The notes under the pieces are model-generated. The model was given only the letters and a program-made list of their open reading frames with translations, ran no database searches and was not told the DNA's origin. From positions 62,001-126,000 of the forward strand of contig WNNJ02000930.1 of assembly GCA_012934845.2 (NCBI GenBank): a stretch of DNA of 64,000 nucleotides. Direction: 5' to 3'. The DNA is from Pomphorhynchus laevis (taxonomy: Eukaryota; Acanthocephala; Palaeacanthocephala; Echinorhynchida; Pomphorhynchidae). Positions 11,345 through 22,849 of this stretch are shown here, piece by piece. The position numbers were made by a program, and so were the translations under genes. Position 1 is the stretch's first letter. Each line of letters begins with the position of its first letter.

Positions 11345-12180
11345 ATAAATTAATATTAGTTTTTGTTAATGTTAATTTAATGTTCATATCTAGATATACC
11401 CCTTCTTTATCATTAATATTGGTTTTGTTAAGAATAAGGCTTTCTGGATAAATGTGCTCACTAATTGAATAAAAATTATTAGAATTAAATACACATATAT
11501 CATCAGTGTATTCTAATGCAAAGTATATTATTTATTATCCATCCATAAAAATTTGCCACTTAAGAGTTTAAATTTATTCTTTATATTATTGTGTTGATTT
11601 ATATATTTTACTATTTTCTGCTTGATGTTATTTTTATAGTAACCTAGTTTAAAATATGCGTCTATTAAATTATTTAAATGATTTTGAAGAAAGCCAATAT
11701 CATTACATATTGTTGCAATTCTTCAAATTTCATTATTTAATGTATTATATTTTATATTATATGGTATGCATGAATGCTCATGCAAAAATATGTTTCTTGT
11801 AAATTTAAATATGCATCTTACGATATAAATTAATAGTAGTTTTAGTTAATGTTAATTTAATGTTCATATCTAGATATACCCCTTCTTTATCATTAATATT
11901 GGTTTTGTTAAGAATAAAGCTATCTGGATTAATTTGTTCGCTTATTGAATAAAAATTATTAGAGTTAATAGTTACACAGTTATGAACAAATTCATAGTCT
12001 ATAAAGCTTAAAAATAAGTCAGTTACAAATAAGTCAGTTACTAATATACTTACAAATAAGTCTATTACCTCCCATTAGAACATTTTTTATTTGTCTCTAC
12101 TTTCAAATAATTTTGATAATCTTAATTTTGATAATCTTAATTTTGATAATTTTGATTTCCAGTTTGATAATGATAAACTG
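11345..12180 (-). mobile_element. Scrambled Penelope-like element fragments
   Basis: At least three pieces of the same reverse transcriptase found whole at 13.0-14.2 kb are joined here in the wrong order. 11345-11512 matches about 13325-13490, 11512-11840 matches 13012-13320, 11818-11965 matches 13320-13470 again, and 11966-12180 matches 13535-13700 with small local duplications (the GTCAGTTAC block is repeated). The frames are not continuous. It is a mosaic of dead copies. Confidence 0.8.
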
Positions 12181-12660
12181 GAAATAATAATACACCGGAA
12201 GGACAACAGAATTCCATCTTATGTTCAAAGCCGTAGTTGTTATCATAGTCATACTTTATTAAATTACTATATAGAAAATGTTAAAATTTCATTTTAAAGA
12301 AATTCAGTTTTATTAATTTTTCCTTTTTTATGGTAAATAATTAAAAAAATAATAAAAATAATTAAATAATTTATTTTTTACACTTCTTATATTTTCTCAT
12401 TTGTTAAAAAAGGTGGACCCCTAAACACACTGTTGTGCAAATAACTCAGCCTAGAAGCTTTAGGCTTTAAAGCTGAAAACCTTCAAGCTTTTCAGCTTAG
12501 AAGCTTTAACTCATCTTTAAGCGTTTAACCTTTGAATTTATGCAAATGCGCCTCTTTCTCCTGGAACTTTTTACAAATCGCCAAAGATGTCTTGAAAAAC
12601 CTTGATTTTTGATTGCATTTACAATTATTATGAATAAATGTTTAATTTGCATTTAAAAAG
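12181..12660. other. AT-rich stretch with AAGCTT-rich foldback
   Basis: No gene seen. At 12450-12510 several AAGCTT and AGCTGAAA/TTTCAGCT words form overlapping small inverted repeats. The rest is A/T-rich. Confidence 0.45.
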
Positions 12661-12879
12661 AATTAAATCAGCTAACTGAGTCTACGTATTGTTATATAAT
12701 TATAAAATAAACAAAACATAATAATGCTAAATCAAAATTTAATAATTAAATAATAAAATTAATAATTGTTTTTAGATTTTCTATAATTTTAATCAAGTTA
12801 AAAATAAAAAATAAAAAATAAAATAAACGTCATTTTTATGAATTGACTAATAAATAACAGACGTTGTATCAGAATAAGA

Positions 12880-13010
12880 ATTAGAGGTCATCAGGAGGAA
12901 CTGCTATGCTATCAGGTTTCGGCCCCTAACTCCTCTACCCAACATAGCAGCGGGGCCAAATACATGCTAATGATGTATTTCCTCTGAAATAACTATTTAG
13001 TATCTTATTC
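12880..13010 (-). ncRNA. Structured 3' region of the Penelope-like element
   Basis: On the minus strand, downstream of the RT stop, an 8-bp hairpin AAATACAT/ATGTATTT (13 kb side) is followed by GGCCCC and, 25 bases later, GGGGCC directly before GAAACC. The loop word CTGCTATG can pair with CATAGCAG beyond it, and a CTGATGA lies further on. The same layout recurs at 55.79-55.87 kb. Hammerhead ribozymes are known in Penelope-like elements. Here only parts of such a core are visible, so this is a conserved fold of unproved activity. Confidence 0.45.
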
Positions 13011-13024
13011 TAATGCAAAGTATA

Positions 13025-14155
13025 TTATTTATTATTCATCCATAAAAATTTGCCACTTAAGAGTTTAAATTTATTCTTTATATTATTGTGTTGATTTATA
13101 TATTTTACTATTTTCTGCTTGATGTTATTTTTATAGTAACCTAGTTTAAAATATGTATCTATTAAATTATTTAAATGATTTTTAAGAAAGCCAATATCAT
13201 TACAAATTGTTGCAATTCTTAAAATTTCATTATTTAATGTATTATATTTTATATTATATGGTATGCATGAATGCTCATGCAAAAATATGTTTCTTGTAAA
13301 TTTAAATATGTCATCTTTACGATATAAATTAATAGTAGTTTTAGTTAATGTTAATTTAATGTTCATATCTAGATATACACCTTCTTTATCATTAATATTG
13401 GTTTTGTTAAGAATAAGGCTTTCTGGATAAATGTGCTCACTAATTGAATAAAAATTATTAGAATTAAATACACATATATCATCAATGTATCGAAACATAT
13501 ATTTCATATATTTATATTGTTTAGATTTAGTTTTTACACAGTTATGAACAAATTCATATTCTATAAAGCTTAAAAACAAGTCAGCTATAATTGGGCTACT
13601 ATTACCACCCATTGGAACACCTTTTACTTGTCTAAATATAGATGTCCCTACTTTTAAATAATTTTGATTTATCAAAATATTTAAGGATTCTATTAATTCA
13701 ATTTTATCCATATATTTATATTTATTTGATGGTTTAATTTTTGTTAGATAGGCGTTAATGTTATTATAACATATATATGTATATCTTTTTCTGAATACAA
13801 GATTAATAAATTTTACTAACGCTTCTTTAATATCTACTAAATCTAGATTTGTATAAAGCGTACTAAAATCGTATGTATTTATATTTTGAAAATTTATTCC
13901 TTTTGTCTGTTCTAAAAATTCTTTTGTAGAATTAATACTGAAATAGTGTTTTATACCAGTATTAATTTCGATTACCTTGCAATATTTTTTAAAATGTGCT
14001 TTAATTACTTTAAGTATTTTATTCATATAAACAGAAAGTGGTTTTAATGTACATTTAAACGCACTACATATGAACCTAGGTTTTATTGGATTTTTATGTA
14101 ATTTTGGATTCCAATATAATATAGGTATAGTTTTATTATCTAAGACAATTATTAT
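13025..14155 (-). CDS. Penelope-like (YIDD-type) reverse transcriptase
   Basis: An uninterrupted frame of about 375 codons; the first ATG at 14026 gives 333 residues. The family motif YWNPKLHKNP lies upstream of that ATG, so the natural N-terminus is further 5' and lost or reached differently. From the ATG, motif A is DFSTLYTN (Asp53), the B-like motif is GVPMGGNSSP at 136-145, and the catalytic core is RYIDD at 179-183. This combination is that of Penelope-like elements and related RYIDD reverse transcriptases, not of LINEs or LTR elements. The protein ends soon after the thumb region with no endonuclease. Codon use is extremely A/T-rich like the host, so it may be an old resident or an adapted family. 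Confidence 0.85.
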   Translation of the reverse strand: MIIVLDNKTIPILYWNPKLHKNPIKPRFICSAFKCTLKPLSVYMNKILKVIKAHFKKYCKVIEINTGIKHYFSINSTKEFLEQTKGINFQNINTYDFSTLYTNLDLVDIKEALVKFINLVFRKRYTYICYNNINAYLTKIKPSNKYKYMDKIELIESLNILINQNYLKVGTSIFRQVKGVPMGGNSSPIIADLFLSFIEYEFVHNCVKTKSKQYKYMKYMFRYIDDICVFNSNNFYSISEHIYPESLILNKTNINDKEGVYLDMNIKLTLTKTTINLYRKDDIFKFTRNIFLHEHSCIPYNIKYNTLNNEILRIATICNDIGFLKNHLNNLIDTYFKLGYYKNNIKQKIVKYINQHNNIKNKFKLLSGKFLWMNNK

Positions 14156-14334
14156 TTATAATTATTTAATTATTTATTATTCAATTATTTGAATTTTTAG
14201 CGTTATTAGTTAATTTATAAAATACGTAGACTCAGTTAGCTGATCCGATTAGTAACTAATAATAATGACCGGGTTTTAATTTTCAAAACCAATCTATTAT
14301 CGAAGATTCAGATTATTATAAACTTATTTATTTT

Positions 14335-14468
14335 TAAAATATAAAACTCAGTCAAGTAATTTTATACATAATCCACGGCTAGTCATGTGTGGATCAATCT
14401 TTATTGATTTACCTAATTAATTCCGAAGCTATTTGAAATGTAATCCTAGATAATTTATTTACTAATTC
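14335..14468 (-). repeat. Partial copy of the 26.9-kb foldback element
   Basis: The reverse complement of this stretch matches 26899-27028 of the foldback element, including the ATCCACG...CGTGGAT hairpin and the TTCCGAAGCT word. Only one end is present. Confidence 0.8.
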
Positions 14469-14754
14469 CAAATTTTTAACGATTGTTAAGAAACGTAATT
14501 TACCTTATAGGAAATCGTTTTTAGTTAAATCATACTCTTTCTTATCTCAGTATATATACTATGATATTAATCACATGATAATTTGTGTAACTAACGTTTT
14601 ACACATTTCAACATTATGTTTTAAGAAATTTTTCCTTTTTACATTTTAACAGCTTATTTTTGTAATTGCGATTTATTCTTCGCGAAAAATGCAACGCAAC
14701 AATAGGTTCTTAAAATCAAAAACTCATCACATAAATTTAGTCATGTCGCAAGTA
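14469..14754. other. AT-rich spacer
   Basis: Nothing recognised. It ends at the start of a truncated JL LINE 3' end. Confidence 0.4.
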
Positions 14755-14965
14755 ACGTCGGAGCTATCAAGACGCCGGGTGGTTCAATCGGAAGGCGGCG
14801 TGTTGGATTGGTTGGGGGCTCAGATCACTATGGATTTGATGCCGTAAATGGAATAGAAGACTATTACAGACTGATGATAAAGTAGAAGAGTGAACAAGTT
14901 TGTTCACTGTTTGTCTAACTCGTCTTTATTCCATTTGTTTTTCATTAATAAAAAAAGTAATCAAG
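14755..14965 (+). mobile_element. JL LINE copy C, 5'-truncated 3' end
   Basis: Only the 3' UTR is present: the conserved block GGTGGTTCAATCGGAAGGCG (14778-14797) followed by GGCGTGTTGGATTGG and the AT-rich tail. It matches the ends of copies G and K. Severe 5' truncation is the normal outcome of LINE insertion. Confidence 0.8.
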
Positions 14966-15635
14966 CAATTCAAGCAAAATTGAGCAGCAATTGAAAAATA
15001 AGTAAGTGCTCTAAATCTTTCAAACACATCTTTAGCTTACGAAGTCAACAACGATAACACGACAGGGCGATCAAACATTCAAACGAAACAATCAAACCTT
15101 TAAACGAAACAATAAATTTATTTCAAAAAAAAATGAAAACATGAAACTTGTAAATATTCGATAATTTCCTCTAACGGGAATCAATGCTCTGGAATGGCGG
15201 TTAGTAACTCTGATGGTTAGAATTTCCTTGTAGAACTTGCTCAAACCAAAAAGTTAGCGACCTTAATCGAAGTTAAAGTAGCTTTCCTAATAAAACTAGA
15301 TGACTACTATAAACATTGCTCAAACCATTTATTTTAAAATACAAATCAAGTGATATACAATTCTGCCCGAAATTTCCTAAGGACTTTTCGCACATTTTTC
15401 GTATCACACGGCATGGCCCTGGAATATATTAGTTTCTCTAATCTTAACCTAAAAACTTTGGATCAATGAGCACAATTCGTACAGCAGTTAAAATCACTAA
15501 CATCCAGTTTTACCTCGATGAATAAGATTTGGTTACTTTTGGTAATACGTTCCAAGTAAGAAATCTAAGATTAAAGCTTATTGACTTTCGCTAATCAGAA
15601 ATCGTTAAATCATATGAAAAACTATTGAAGTCAAC
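14966..15635. other. Unassigned sequence between LINE copies
   Basis: Moderately AT-rich, with no recognisable gene or known repeat. Confidence 0.4.
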
Positions 15636-15639
15636 AATA

Positions 15640-18250
15640 AAGAATTTACTCATAACGTTAAATTCTGGGCCATATATCACACCCGCCACCATATCTTCGA
15701 CGAAACGATCAGCTTCCCCGGGAACAACGAAGACAAAACTTCTGAAGAAAAAATGTAACTGGTCAAAAGCGGAGGGAAATGGTGAGAGCCTCCAGCTAAC
15801 TCCAATCCTAACACTTCAGGTGGAAGAGCTGCGTCTGCTGTTGGTTCTGATAGCGGGAAGGTTATGCTGAGCTCAACTAGGTGACCTGTTCAGTCAGGTT
15901 ACCTAGTCAGGTCACCTATTCTATTCAGTAGAATCGGGAGGTGCTTCTATTCTTCGTTTTCTATAAGCTACCAACGCAGTCCTTTTGGAAACTAGATCAA
16001 TTTGGTCTCCCCATAACATTACACGGCTTATCCCACAGCAAATTATACCCCACTTTATTCCGTACATACCCCACCTCACTCATTTTCATCGCAAGTTCTT
16101 TTAACCTTAATTAAAAGCCTAAGATATTCTTCTTACTGAACGTTTCTTGACCAGCGATGTCTTATTTAGCGATAACACTCCTCTGGAAGAACGGTAATCG
16201 TTTCAGCATAGCCAATATCTATATTTGGTCAGGAGAGATTCACAAGAAACGTGACCTCCTGGATCGTATATTGGGTAGCAACTATAAAATGTTACTTGGT
16301 GACGTCAACGACATACTTCACGTTAGACGGTATTAGGTAACTGATATGACATGCTACTAGATGATTTCAACGACAGGATTGGTCGTTGGATTAGAACCAC
16401 ACTCCTCAGAGCCTTGAACGAATTTCTTATTTAATTACCACCATTCCCCAATGATGGTAATTGACATTTTACATTTTATCAAATAAAACCCAATCGCGCC
16501 AACAGTTGTTGCAATCGCGCCAACAACTGTCCAACTCGAATGGCCTACTTCATTGGCGGCTAGATAATGATACGCTGCTAAGGATGATATTCCACTTTAA
16601 TCCAATCAGAGTAGCCCTTTTCCAGACAGCTTTCGGACTCTTCCTTATTGTAGGACCAATTCAATTCCTACCTCACTTCGCAAGGTTTTGGGACCCTATT
16701 GACTACAGATAAAGGTCGCGTTTTCAATCTAACTCCAACAAAACTTAAGGTCCTAGCAAAAATGTTTAACCTTCATAATCTCTTTGTTTCCGCCGGACAG
16801 GTAATCTCGAACGACTACTGGAGCACTAGATATAGATTCTTAGGTATAGATATAGGGCGATCATTGCTTGCCTTAACCCTTCTCAGTCTTTCTTTTGGAA
16901 GATATTCAAGAAGTTTGCCAACTGGTGGAGAGGTATCAGGTTAAATTGGTAAAAGAGTCATTATTTTGGAAGAGTCACTATCCCTAAACAATTATGGTGC
17001 CACTCCTTCACACCAACCAGTCCCTACCTCGATGATTTAAAGAGCAGGGATCTTGATACGGATATCCTGAACTCCTGGGACCGCGTCCAGCAATCTCCAT
17101 AAACTGTGCGACACTTTCCACTATAGTCTGACAAATTTTGCTGACAGTCATAGAAAGGAAGTCGCCATCAATATGCGTTTAGCCCCACCATCCGATATTG
17201 CTGGCATCAATATTAGTCGTAGAATGTATTTATCTAAAAGAAATTCTGTAATCTTGTCCTAAAGGCATGCGTCAATCTCGATTCAAGACTCCATCATCTT
17301 CATCTACGAAAATGCGTTTGAGCATAAGTAATCCCACTTTCTTTTCATGGGTTTGTGAAAGGTCGCTCAGTTAATTCAGCTATCGGTGCAATGCACCGGT
17401 TTTGTCAAAATAACAATTATCAGCTTGTAGTAACTGTCTTTCTTGATTTTTCGGCTGATTTCGACGACATCTCCAGTCATTTTGTTATATCTTCTCTCAA
17501 GTCCTTTTGGTTGGCTGCGAGAATTTTTAACGGTTTCCACTTTCTGCTATCTTATTTCTTGCTGTCTCCATTGTTCTGCTTGAATCATTTCAACGTGATC
17601 AACATATAGTTGTAGACGCTGATGATACCATAACCATTTTTTGGACACAGGTGAAATATGTGGTCTCGAACATCAGATAATTCTTTTTAAGATTAAAAGA
17701 TAAATTACCTCTATCCAATCTTCTTAACTCTTCCAAATCGTTGATGGTTGTTTTTCATGGCGCCCTTAGAACTAATATGAAGCACAAACGACTAGCAATC
17801 TCATATATTTTCTTCATTATAAACGATCCCTGCCTTTAGACATCAAGTAAGATACCTAGGTTTACCATTACGGTTAGTTGAAATGCCGAATCTGACTTTA
17901 ATACGTTCAAGAGTGTCCTGAAGAGAGCTAGATGGGCTCTAAAACGCGCCCGATATTTGTCGTTAAGAGAGAGTGCCCATGTGCGCCTCTGGTGTACGTG
18001 GGCAATCTCGGGACTTGTCTTATTTTCAATAAGACGCCCCGCTGAGCAAAGACTAAGATTTATTAAGCTCCTCATGTTGAGATTGTCGTGCGCTGCGATT
18101 GGTCATACTAGTGTGTGAAAAACTGGGTGACTTGATCGTAAAGTAACTCTATGATGTCAGCTGGTGGGAACTCATCCCACTTCATCAATATTAGAAGACA
18201 CCAAGATGAAGAAATTGGATTGGTGGCATTCTTTGTTCATTTTGTTTTTA
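15640..18250 (+). mobile_element. JL LINE copy E, near full ORF2, strongly decayed
   Basis: The copy begins in the last part of ORF1 (basic, Ser/Thr-rich stretch at 15650-15780). ORF2 endonuclease text follows from 15930 (GGASILRFL-like), with KNGNRFSIANIYI at about 16175-16225 and LLGDVND at 16285. The RT is at 17160-18000, including the LDFSADFDDI form of motif A at about 17440-17470 and a damaged YADDT region at 17610-17640. The end of the RT and the 3' UTR reach 18250. Many stops and frameshifts make it one of the oldest copies. Confidence 0.8.
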
Positions 18251-18794
18251 TAAACTATATTTTTTATTAGGTGCACATTTCTATTTTTTCTAAGAAAAAA
18301 TAGAAATTCTTTCTATTTTCCACATGTCTAAGAAAATCTATTATTTATAAGACGTAATTTTCAAATTAATTTTAATTAATTTCAAATTAATTTTAATAAT
18401 TTTATATTGTAATTTTCTGAAGATTCTAACAGTAGTTAGCGAAATATCAATAATTACGTCTTTTATTTGATTCAGCTCCAAATAATGGATCAGTATTAAC
18501 TATTTAAAAACATCCATTATTATTTTTCGATGCTATCAACTTTCATTAAACTTGCAAATTGAATGAGTTTAAAGTAAAGGATTTTCTTAAAAACAATAAT
18601 AACGATTTAATAATTATATCAAAACTTAAAAAACACGGAGTTAATCGTCTCATTATGAACTGATATCGGATTCTTCAAAAACGGACAGGGGTATCAATAC
18701 CTCCAGCATACATCAACGCGCCTCCTCCAGCTGAACCATTAAGGGTCTCTCACACACCTGAGATTCTAGTCGAGGCGGACAATTGTAAGTAATC
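18251..18794. other. AT-rich spacer with an unexplained Pro-rich open stretch
   Basis: Mostly A/T with a foldback (TATTTTTTCTAAGAAAAAATA at 18270-18290). At 18660-18790 the base composition is more balanced and one plus frame stays open for about 43 codons (PPAYINAPPPAEPL), ending in a stop. I could not assign it. It may be a lost exon or an element fragment. Confidence 0.4.
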
Positions 18795-21700
18795 ATGAGA
18801 TTATGAGCTTGAGAAAACTTATTCGATGCTTAGGGGGACGTCCTCTAGAAAAGAAGACAAATCCCAAGATTGTTCAGATGCACCATAGGCTCGCTTGAGC
18901 ACTCCTTAATGACATATGCTGGGTTCGTTTCAGGGCCCATTTAGTTCTCTTCATGACACTTTTGAATATATTCAAGCATGATCCGGCCGACAATTTAATC
19001 GTAATGGTAAATCCCAGATATCTTATTTGATATGTGAAGACTGGGAGAGGTGATTCTGAAAAAATTGAGGAGAGAGCTGAGAGTGCCAGTCTCTTTAATT
19101 TTTTCTTTATCGCATGGGCGCCATTAAAGACAACCACCTGAGATTTTGCGGAGTTAAGAATAAGGCTGGATGGTGGTAACTGCTCTTTTAATCTTAAAAA
19201 GAAACGGCTGATGTCAGAGACTACATATTTGCACCTGCGTCCAGAAAACAGGACTGTAGTATCATCAGCATATATCACTAGATGTAGTTCGCGTTCAAAA
19301 GGTTTGAAAAGAACAATAGATGCAGAAAGACATAAGATAAAGGAAAGCGGGGATTCTTGAAGCACATTCGTAATAGGGTAGAACTGACGCGCATCAATGT
19401 CGTCTAAATAAAAGAACCGATTTGTATACAGCAAAATCTTCACACTGTTAACAATTATTGCATGCAGCTCGATGGACCTGAGAGAAAAGATAACTAAAGG
19501 AATGGAGATACGGTCAAATGCAGCGAGAAAGTCAAGAAAAGCCGTCACAGTCAGCTGATGACGGTTATCTGGGCATAAACGATGAACTAATCAATTGCTG
19601 AATGAACCGAGCGACTTTTCACAAACTTTTGAAAGCCTGTTGAGATTGAATTATGCCTAAGTTGATGGGGGGCAGATTCTACGAGCAAGAGCTTTTTCGT
19701 AGATGGAGATATGGGGAATTTTGAATCGAAACCGGCCGCAGATTTTTAGGACATGTAATCGACTTTTTTAAATTATCCTTCGATTAATGTTTATGCCGGC
19801 TTTATCGGACAAGGTGGCTAAAAGCATACTGGTACCGACCTCTTTACTCGGAATATCTGTAAAAAGCTGACAGGTACGAGTGAAAAGTGGCACTTTGGCT
19901 TTGGAGGTGCTCGGATGTACCCCCAGGAGTTTAGGATATCTGTAACAGATAAATCCCTGATCTTGAAGTCACCCCATGGCGGGATTAATTAGGGCGACCG
20001 AGTGGCTCTATAATTGTGATGGGATAGTGACTCCTCTAAAATTTTATCAAGGCCAATACTACAGATCCAACCCAAGGTTCTATCCTTCCAGCAAACAAAC
20101 TTTTTCTTCTTGAATATCTTCTAAAAAAGGTTTAAAAAGATTAAGGCTAGCAATGCTAGTCATATCCTTACTCAACTAAAGTCTATACTTAGAACTCTAG
20201 TCTTCTTTCGAGAGGGTCTGTCGTAAGACCCTCCCGAAAGAATAGAAGGTGTAATAGGTGTAGCATTTTTGCTAGGACCTTGAGTTTTGTTGGAGTGGGA
20301 TTGAATATGCGACCTTTATAGGTAGTCGAAAGTATTGCGGTAGCTTGCGAAGAGAAATAGAAATTAAATTTGGGCAGACTCGCATTTCCAACTACAGGGG
20401 AGATTTGGATAGCTGCGTGGAGGCAGGCCACTACTGGGATCAAAGTGGAAACGTCTCCTCAACAACGTGTCTCACTTTAGCTGCCAACGAAGTAGGCCTC
20501 GAGGTGGACAACTGTTGATGCGGTTGAAGGACAACTGCTGAAGGGCTTTAACAGCCACTTCACATGTAGCAGTAGTATGTCGAGGATATAATTAGTTTTT
20601 GTGCAATGAAAGGTGGAGGACGGTGGTTTGTGAACAAGGTAGTCGTTCCTGGCTCTGCGGAGAGCTGCATTAATAGAAACGATCAGTTCTGTCGTTGAAG
20701 TCACCGAGTAACATGTCATAGCCACTACCCAAATTACGGTCCATGAGCTCACGGTTCTTGTCAATTTCCTCTGGCCTAATATAGATATTAGTTATACTAA
20801 AACGTTTACCATTCTTACAAAGTGATAATACTTTGTAAAAATGCCATAAAGCCACTAATGCCATAATGCCATAAAGTGACCGACTTTATGGCATTTCCGA
20901 CATGCTGATCCACACAGAGTTCGTGTGGAAATAGTAGGAGATGGTGGGTTATGAATGCAGTACCGGTTCCTAGCTTGGCGGATTGCTGCGTTAATCCAAC
21001 GACCAGTTCTGTCGTTGAAATCACCTAGTACCATGTCATAGCCGCTATCAATGATCCGATCCAGGAGGTCACGATTCTTGTGAATCTCCCTTGGACGAAT
21101 GTAGACGTTGGCAAGACTGAAACGTTTACCGTTCTTACATAGATAAACTACTAAACAAGACAGGGCTGGACAATAATAGTTTAAAAGAAGAGATGATCTT
21201 AAGGAGCATTTAACTAGGGTTAAAAGACCTTGAGATGAATAGGCGTGATAAGGGGTTATGTAAAGTGAATAGGATGTAAATGTGCTTGGGGATAAATCGA
21301 GTAATGTCCTGGGTGAGATGGATAGATTGCGTCTCCTGAAGGACTATAACATCCACATCTCTACCAGATAGGAGGCTAAGGTCGGAAGCACCTTCCGAAT
21401 TTCAACTGAAGTATATTCAGTGAAAAAGGCTCTTGACTACTTTGCATGGTGTTACGTCAGCTGGAGTGGAATGTCTACCTCCTAGCAGGAACTAGGAGAG
21501 AGAAAGTTGCCCTTCTCACTCCCAGCCATACCGGGAGAAGACACTTACCCACCGGCATTGTGTTCATCTCCATTTAAGGCCAACAACTTTCCCAGTAGAT
21601 ATCCTCTTTCTTTGCCAACTTCAAGGAAGCCAGCTTTTGTTTAGAAGAGGATCTCTTCTTAGCACGGGGGGGGGCTCTCTTTGAAGATGTAAGAATCGTC

Positions 21701-22735
21701 GATGGAGGAGAGCGAGACTCCTCGAATTTCGCTATCAGATGATTCGTTAAGGCTTAAATCTCGTCCTTGTATATCTGTAATCTTGCGTCAACAACTTTGA
21801 TAATATCGGTGTCGGACATTCCATAACTGTTTGAATTGGATAAGCTGGCAGCGGCAAAGTGGGCCGGTTTTACCGGTGCCCCACAATGACTTAATTTGTA
21901 ATCTTTGAAGATAGGACATCTTCTAAACCAAGTTGGGTGCTGACCACCACAATTGGAACATAGAGGGGGAGAGAACATTTCCCCTCATGGACTTCAGAAG
22001 AGCTGCAAACCCCACACGTATGGGGCCTAGTGCAGTTCGAGAACCAGTGACCCCAAAGGTGGCACCTATTGCAATGGGGGTATGTTAAGTCATCAGCGTC
22101 TACGATTTTAAAAGAAAGGTTGTACCCCAAAAAAGGGTTACATCTACTTTTAGCCAGGCATTCCGCCTGGTCAACTGCGGTAGAACAGAATGCCACTGGT
22201 ATAGCCTGGCCTTTCTTGCCCAGGATGGGGCGAATATTATGAATTTTGTACTCAGATGTGAGAGCACTTAAATCATCATTCGTTGCGATGGGCGGAAAAT
22301 TATTAATTTTCAGAGTAGCCTGAATAGGCCTGTAAGTTGTTGATCCAAATTCTTTTAGGTGTGTTTCGAAAAATTCTATGTACGATGCTGCCAGATCTTG
22401 AGAGCTGAAAGAAACCCGGATTTCAGAATCTAAATATTTTATCGAATCGAATAGAATTCTCTTCTTATAAGAGCTTCTAAACTCTCTCATGAAAATATTG
22501 AAAAGATTCTTCCTTTCAAATGGTTGAAGAAGCCTGATTATTACCACATTCACCAATTTAGGCACAGGAGAGAGTTCTCCATCCGTGTGTGAGATTAAAA
22601 AATTAGACGAAATAGGACTAACCTTGTTTTCGTTTGCAGAAAATTCGATGTTACATTGGAAATACCTGAGTTCCGTTCCATAGTTGCTTGAATTTGAAAG
22701 TTGTTTGAAGCACCGATACTCACTTTTTCCATCAT
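18795..22735 (-). mobile_element. JL LINE copy F, nearly full length with internal duplication
   Basis: Read leftward, ORF1 begins at about 22733 (MMEKVSIGASN...). Its core MPKLVNVVIIRLLQPFERKN is at 22505-22565 and runs open to 21891. The two zinc knuckles (CNRCHLWGHWFSNC near 22040-22080; CGGQHPTWFRRCP near 21910-21960) end in a second frame at 21754-21978. ORF2 endonuclease and RT follow to 18795, with motif A LDFLAAFDRIS and YADDT within 18874-19548. The endonuclease stretch is present twice (about 20660-20830 and 20960-21150), separated by a small palindrome-rich insertion. The 3' UTR is missing. Confidence 0.85.
21891..22565 (-). pseudogene. JL ORF1 (gag-like, zinc knuckles), copy F
   Basis: The longest intact ORF1 stretch of the family here, 224 codons. 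The N-terminal half is the conserved family core (VVIIRLLQPFER, then SSQDLAASYIEFFETHLKEF). The C-terminal half has a CCHC knuckle, C-x2-C-x4-H-x4-C, in CNRCHLWGHWFSNC. Jockey-type ORF1 proteins bind the element RNA. The second knuckle continues in another frame, so this copy is not functional. Confidence 0.75.
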
Positions 22736-22849
22736 GATGAATATTTATATATTTATGCTAAAATTGCAAAACGTTCTTTCGTAATTTTGTTATACTGAAT
22801 GTTTGGTGAAAATTTAATCAGTTGATGAGCTTCAAAAGGAAACAATTTA

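Larger units (their letters stand above)
12661..14255 (-). mobile_element. Penelope-like element, best copy
   Basis: This minus-strand element contains the open reverse-transcriptase frame at 13025-14155 and a structured 3' region at 12880-13010. Inverted repeats of about 25 bp flank it: CAGCTAACTGAGTCTACGTA at 12668-12687 and its complement TACGTAGACTCAGTTAGCTG at about 14224-14243. Penelope-like elements commonly have such terminal or pseudo-LTR repeats. The boundaries given are those repeats and are inferred. No GIY-YIG endonuclease is seen after the RT in this copy. Confidence 0.6.
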
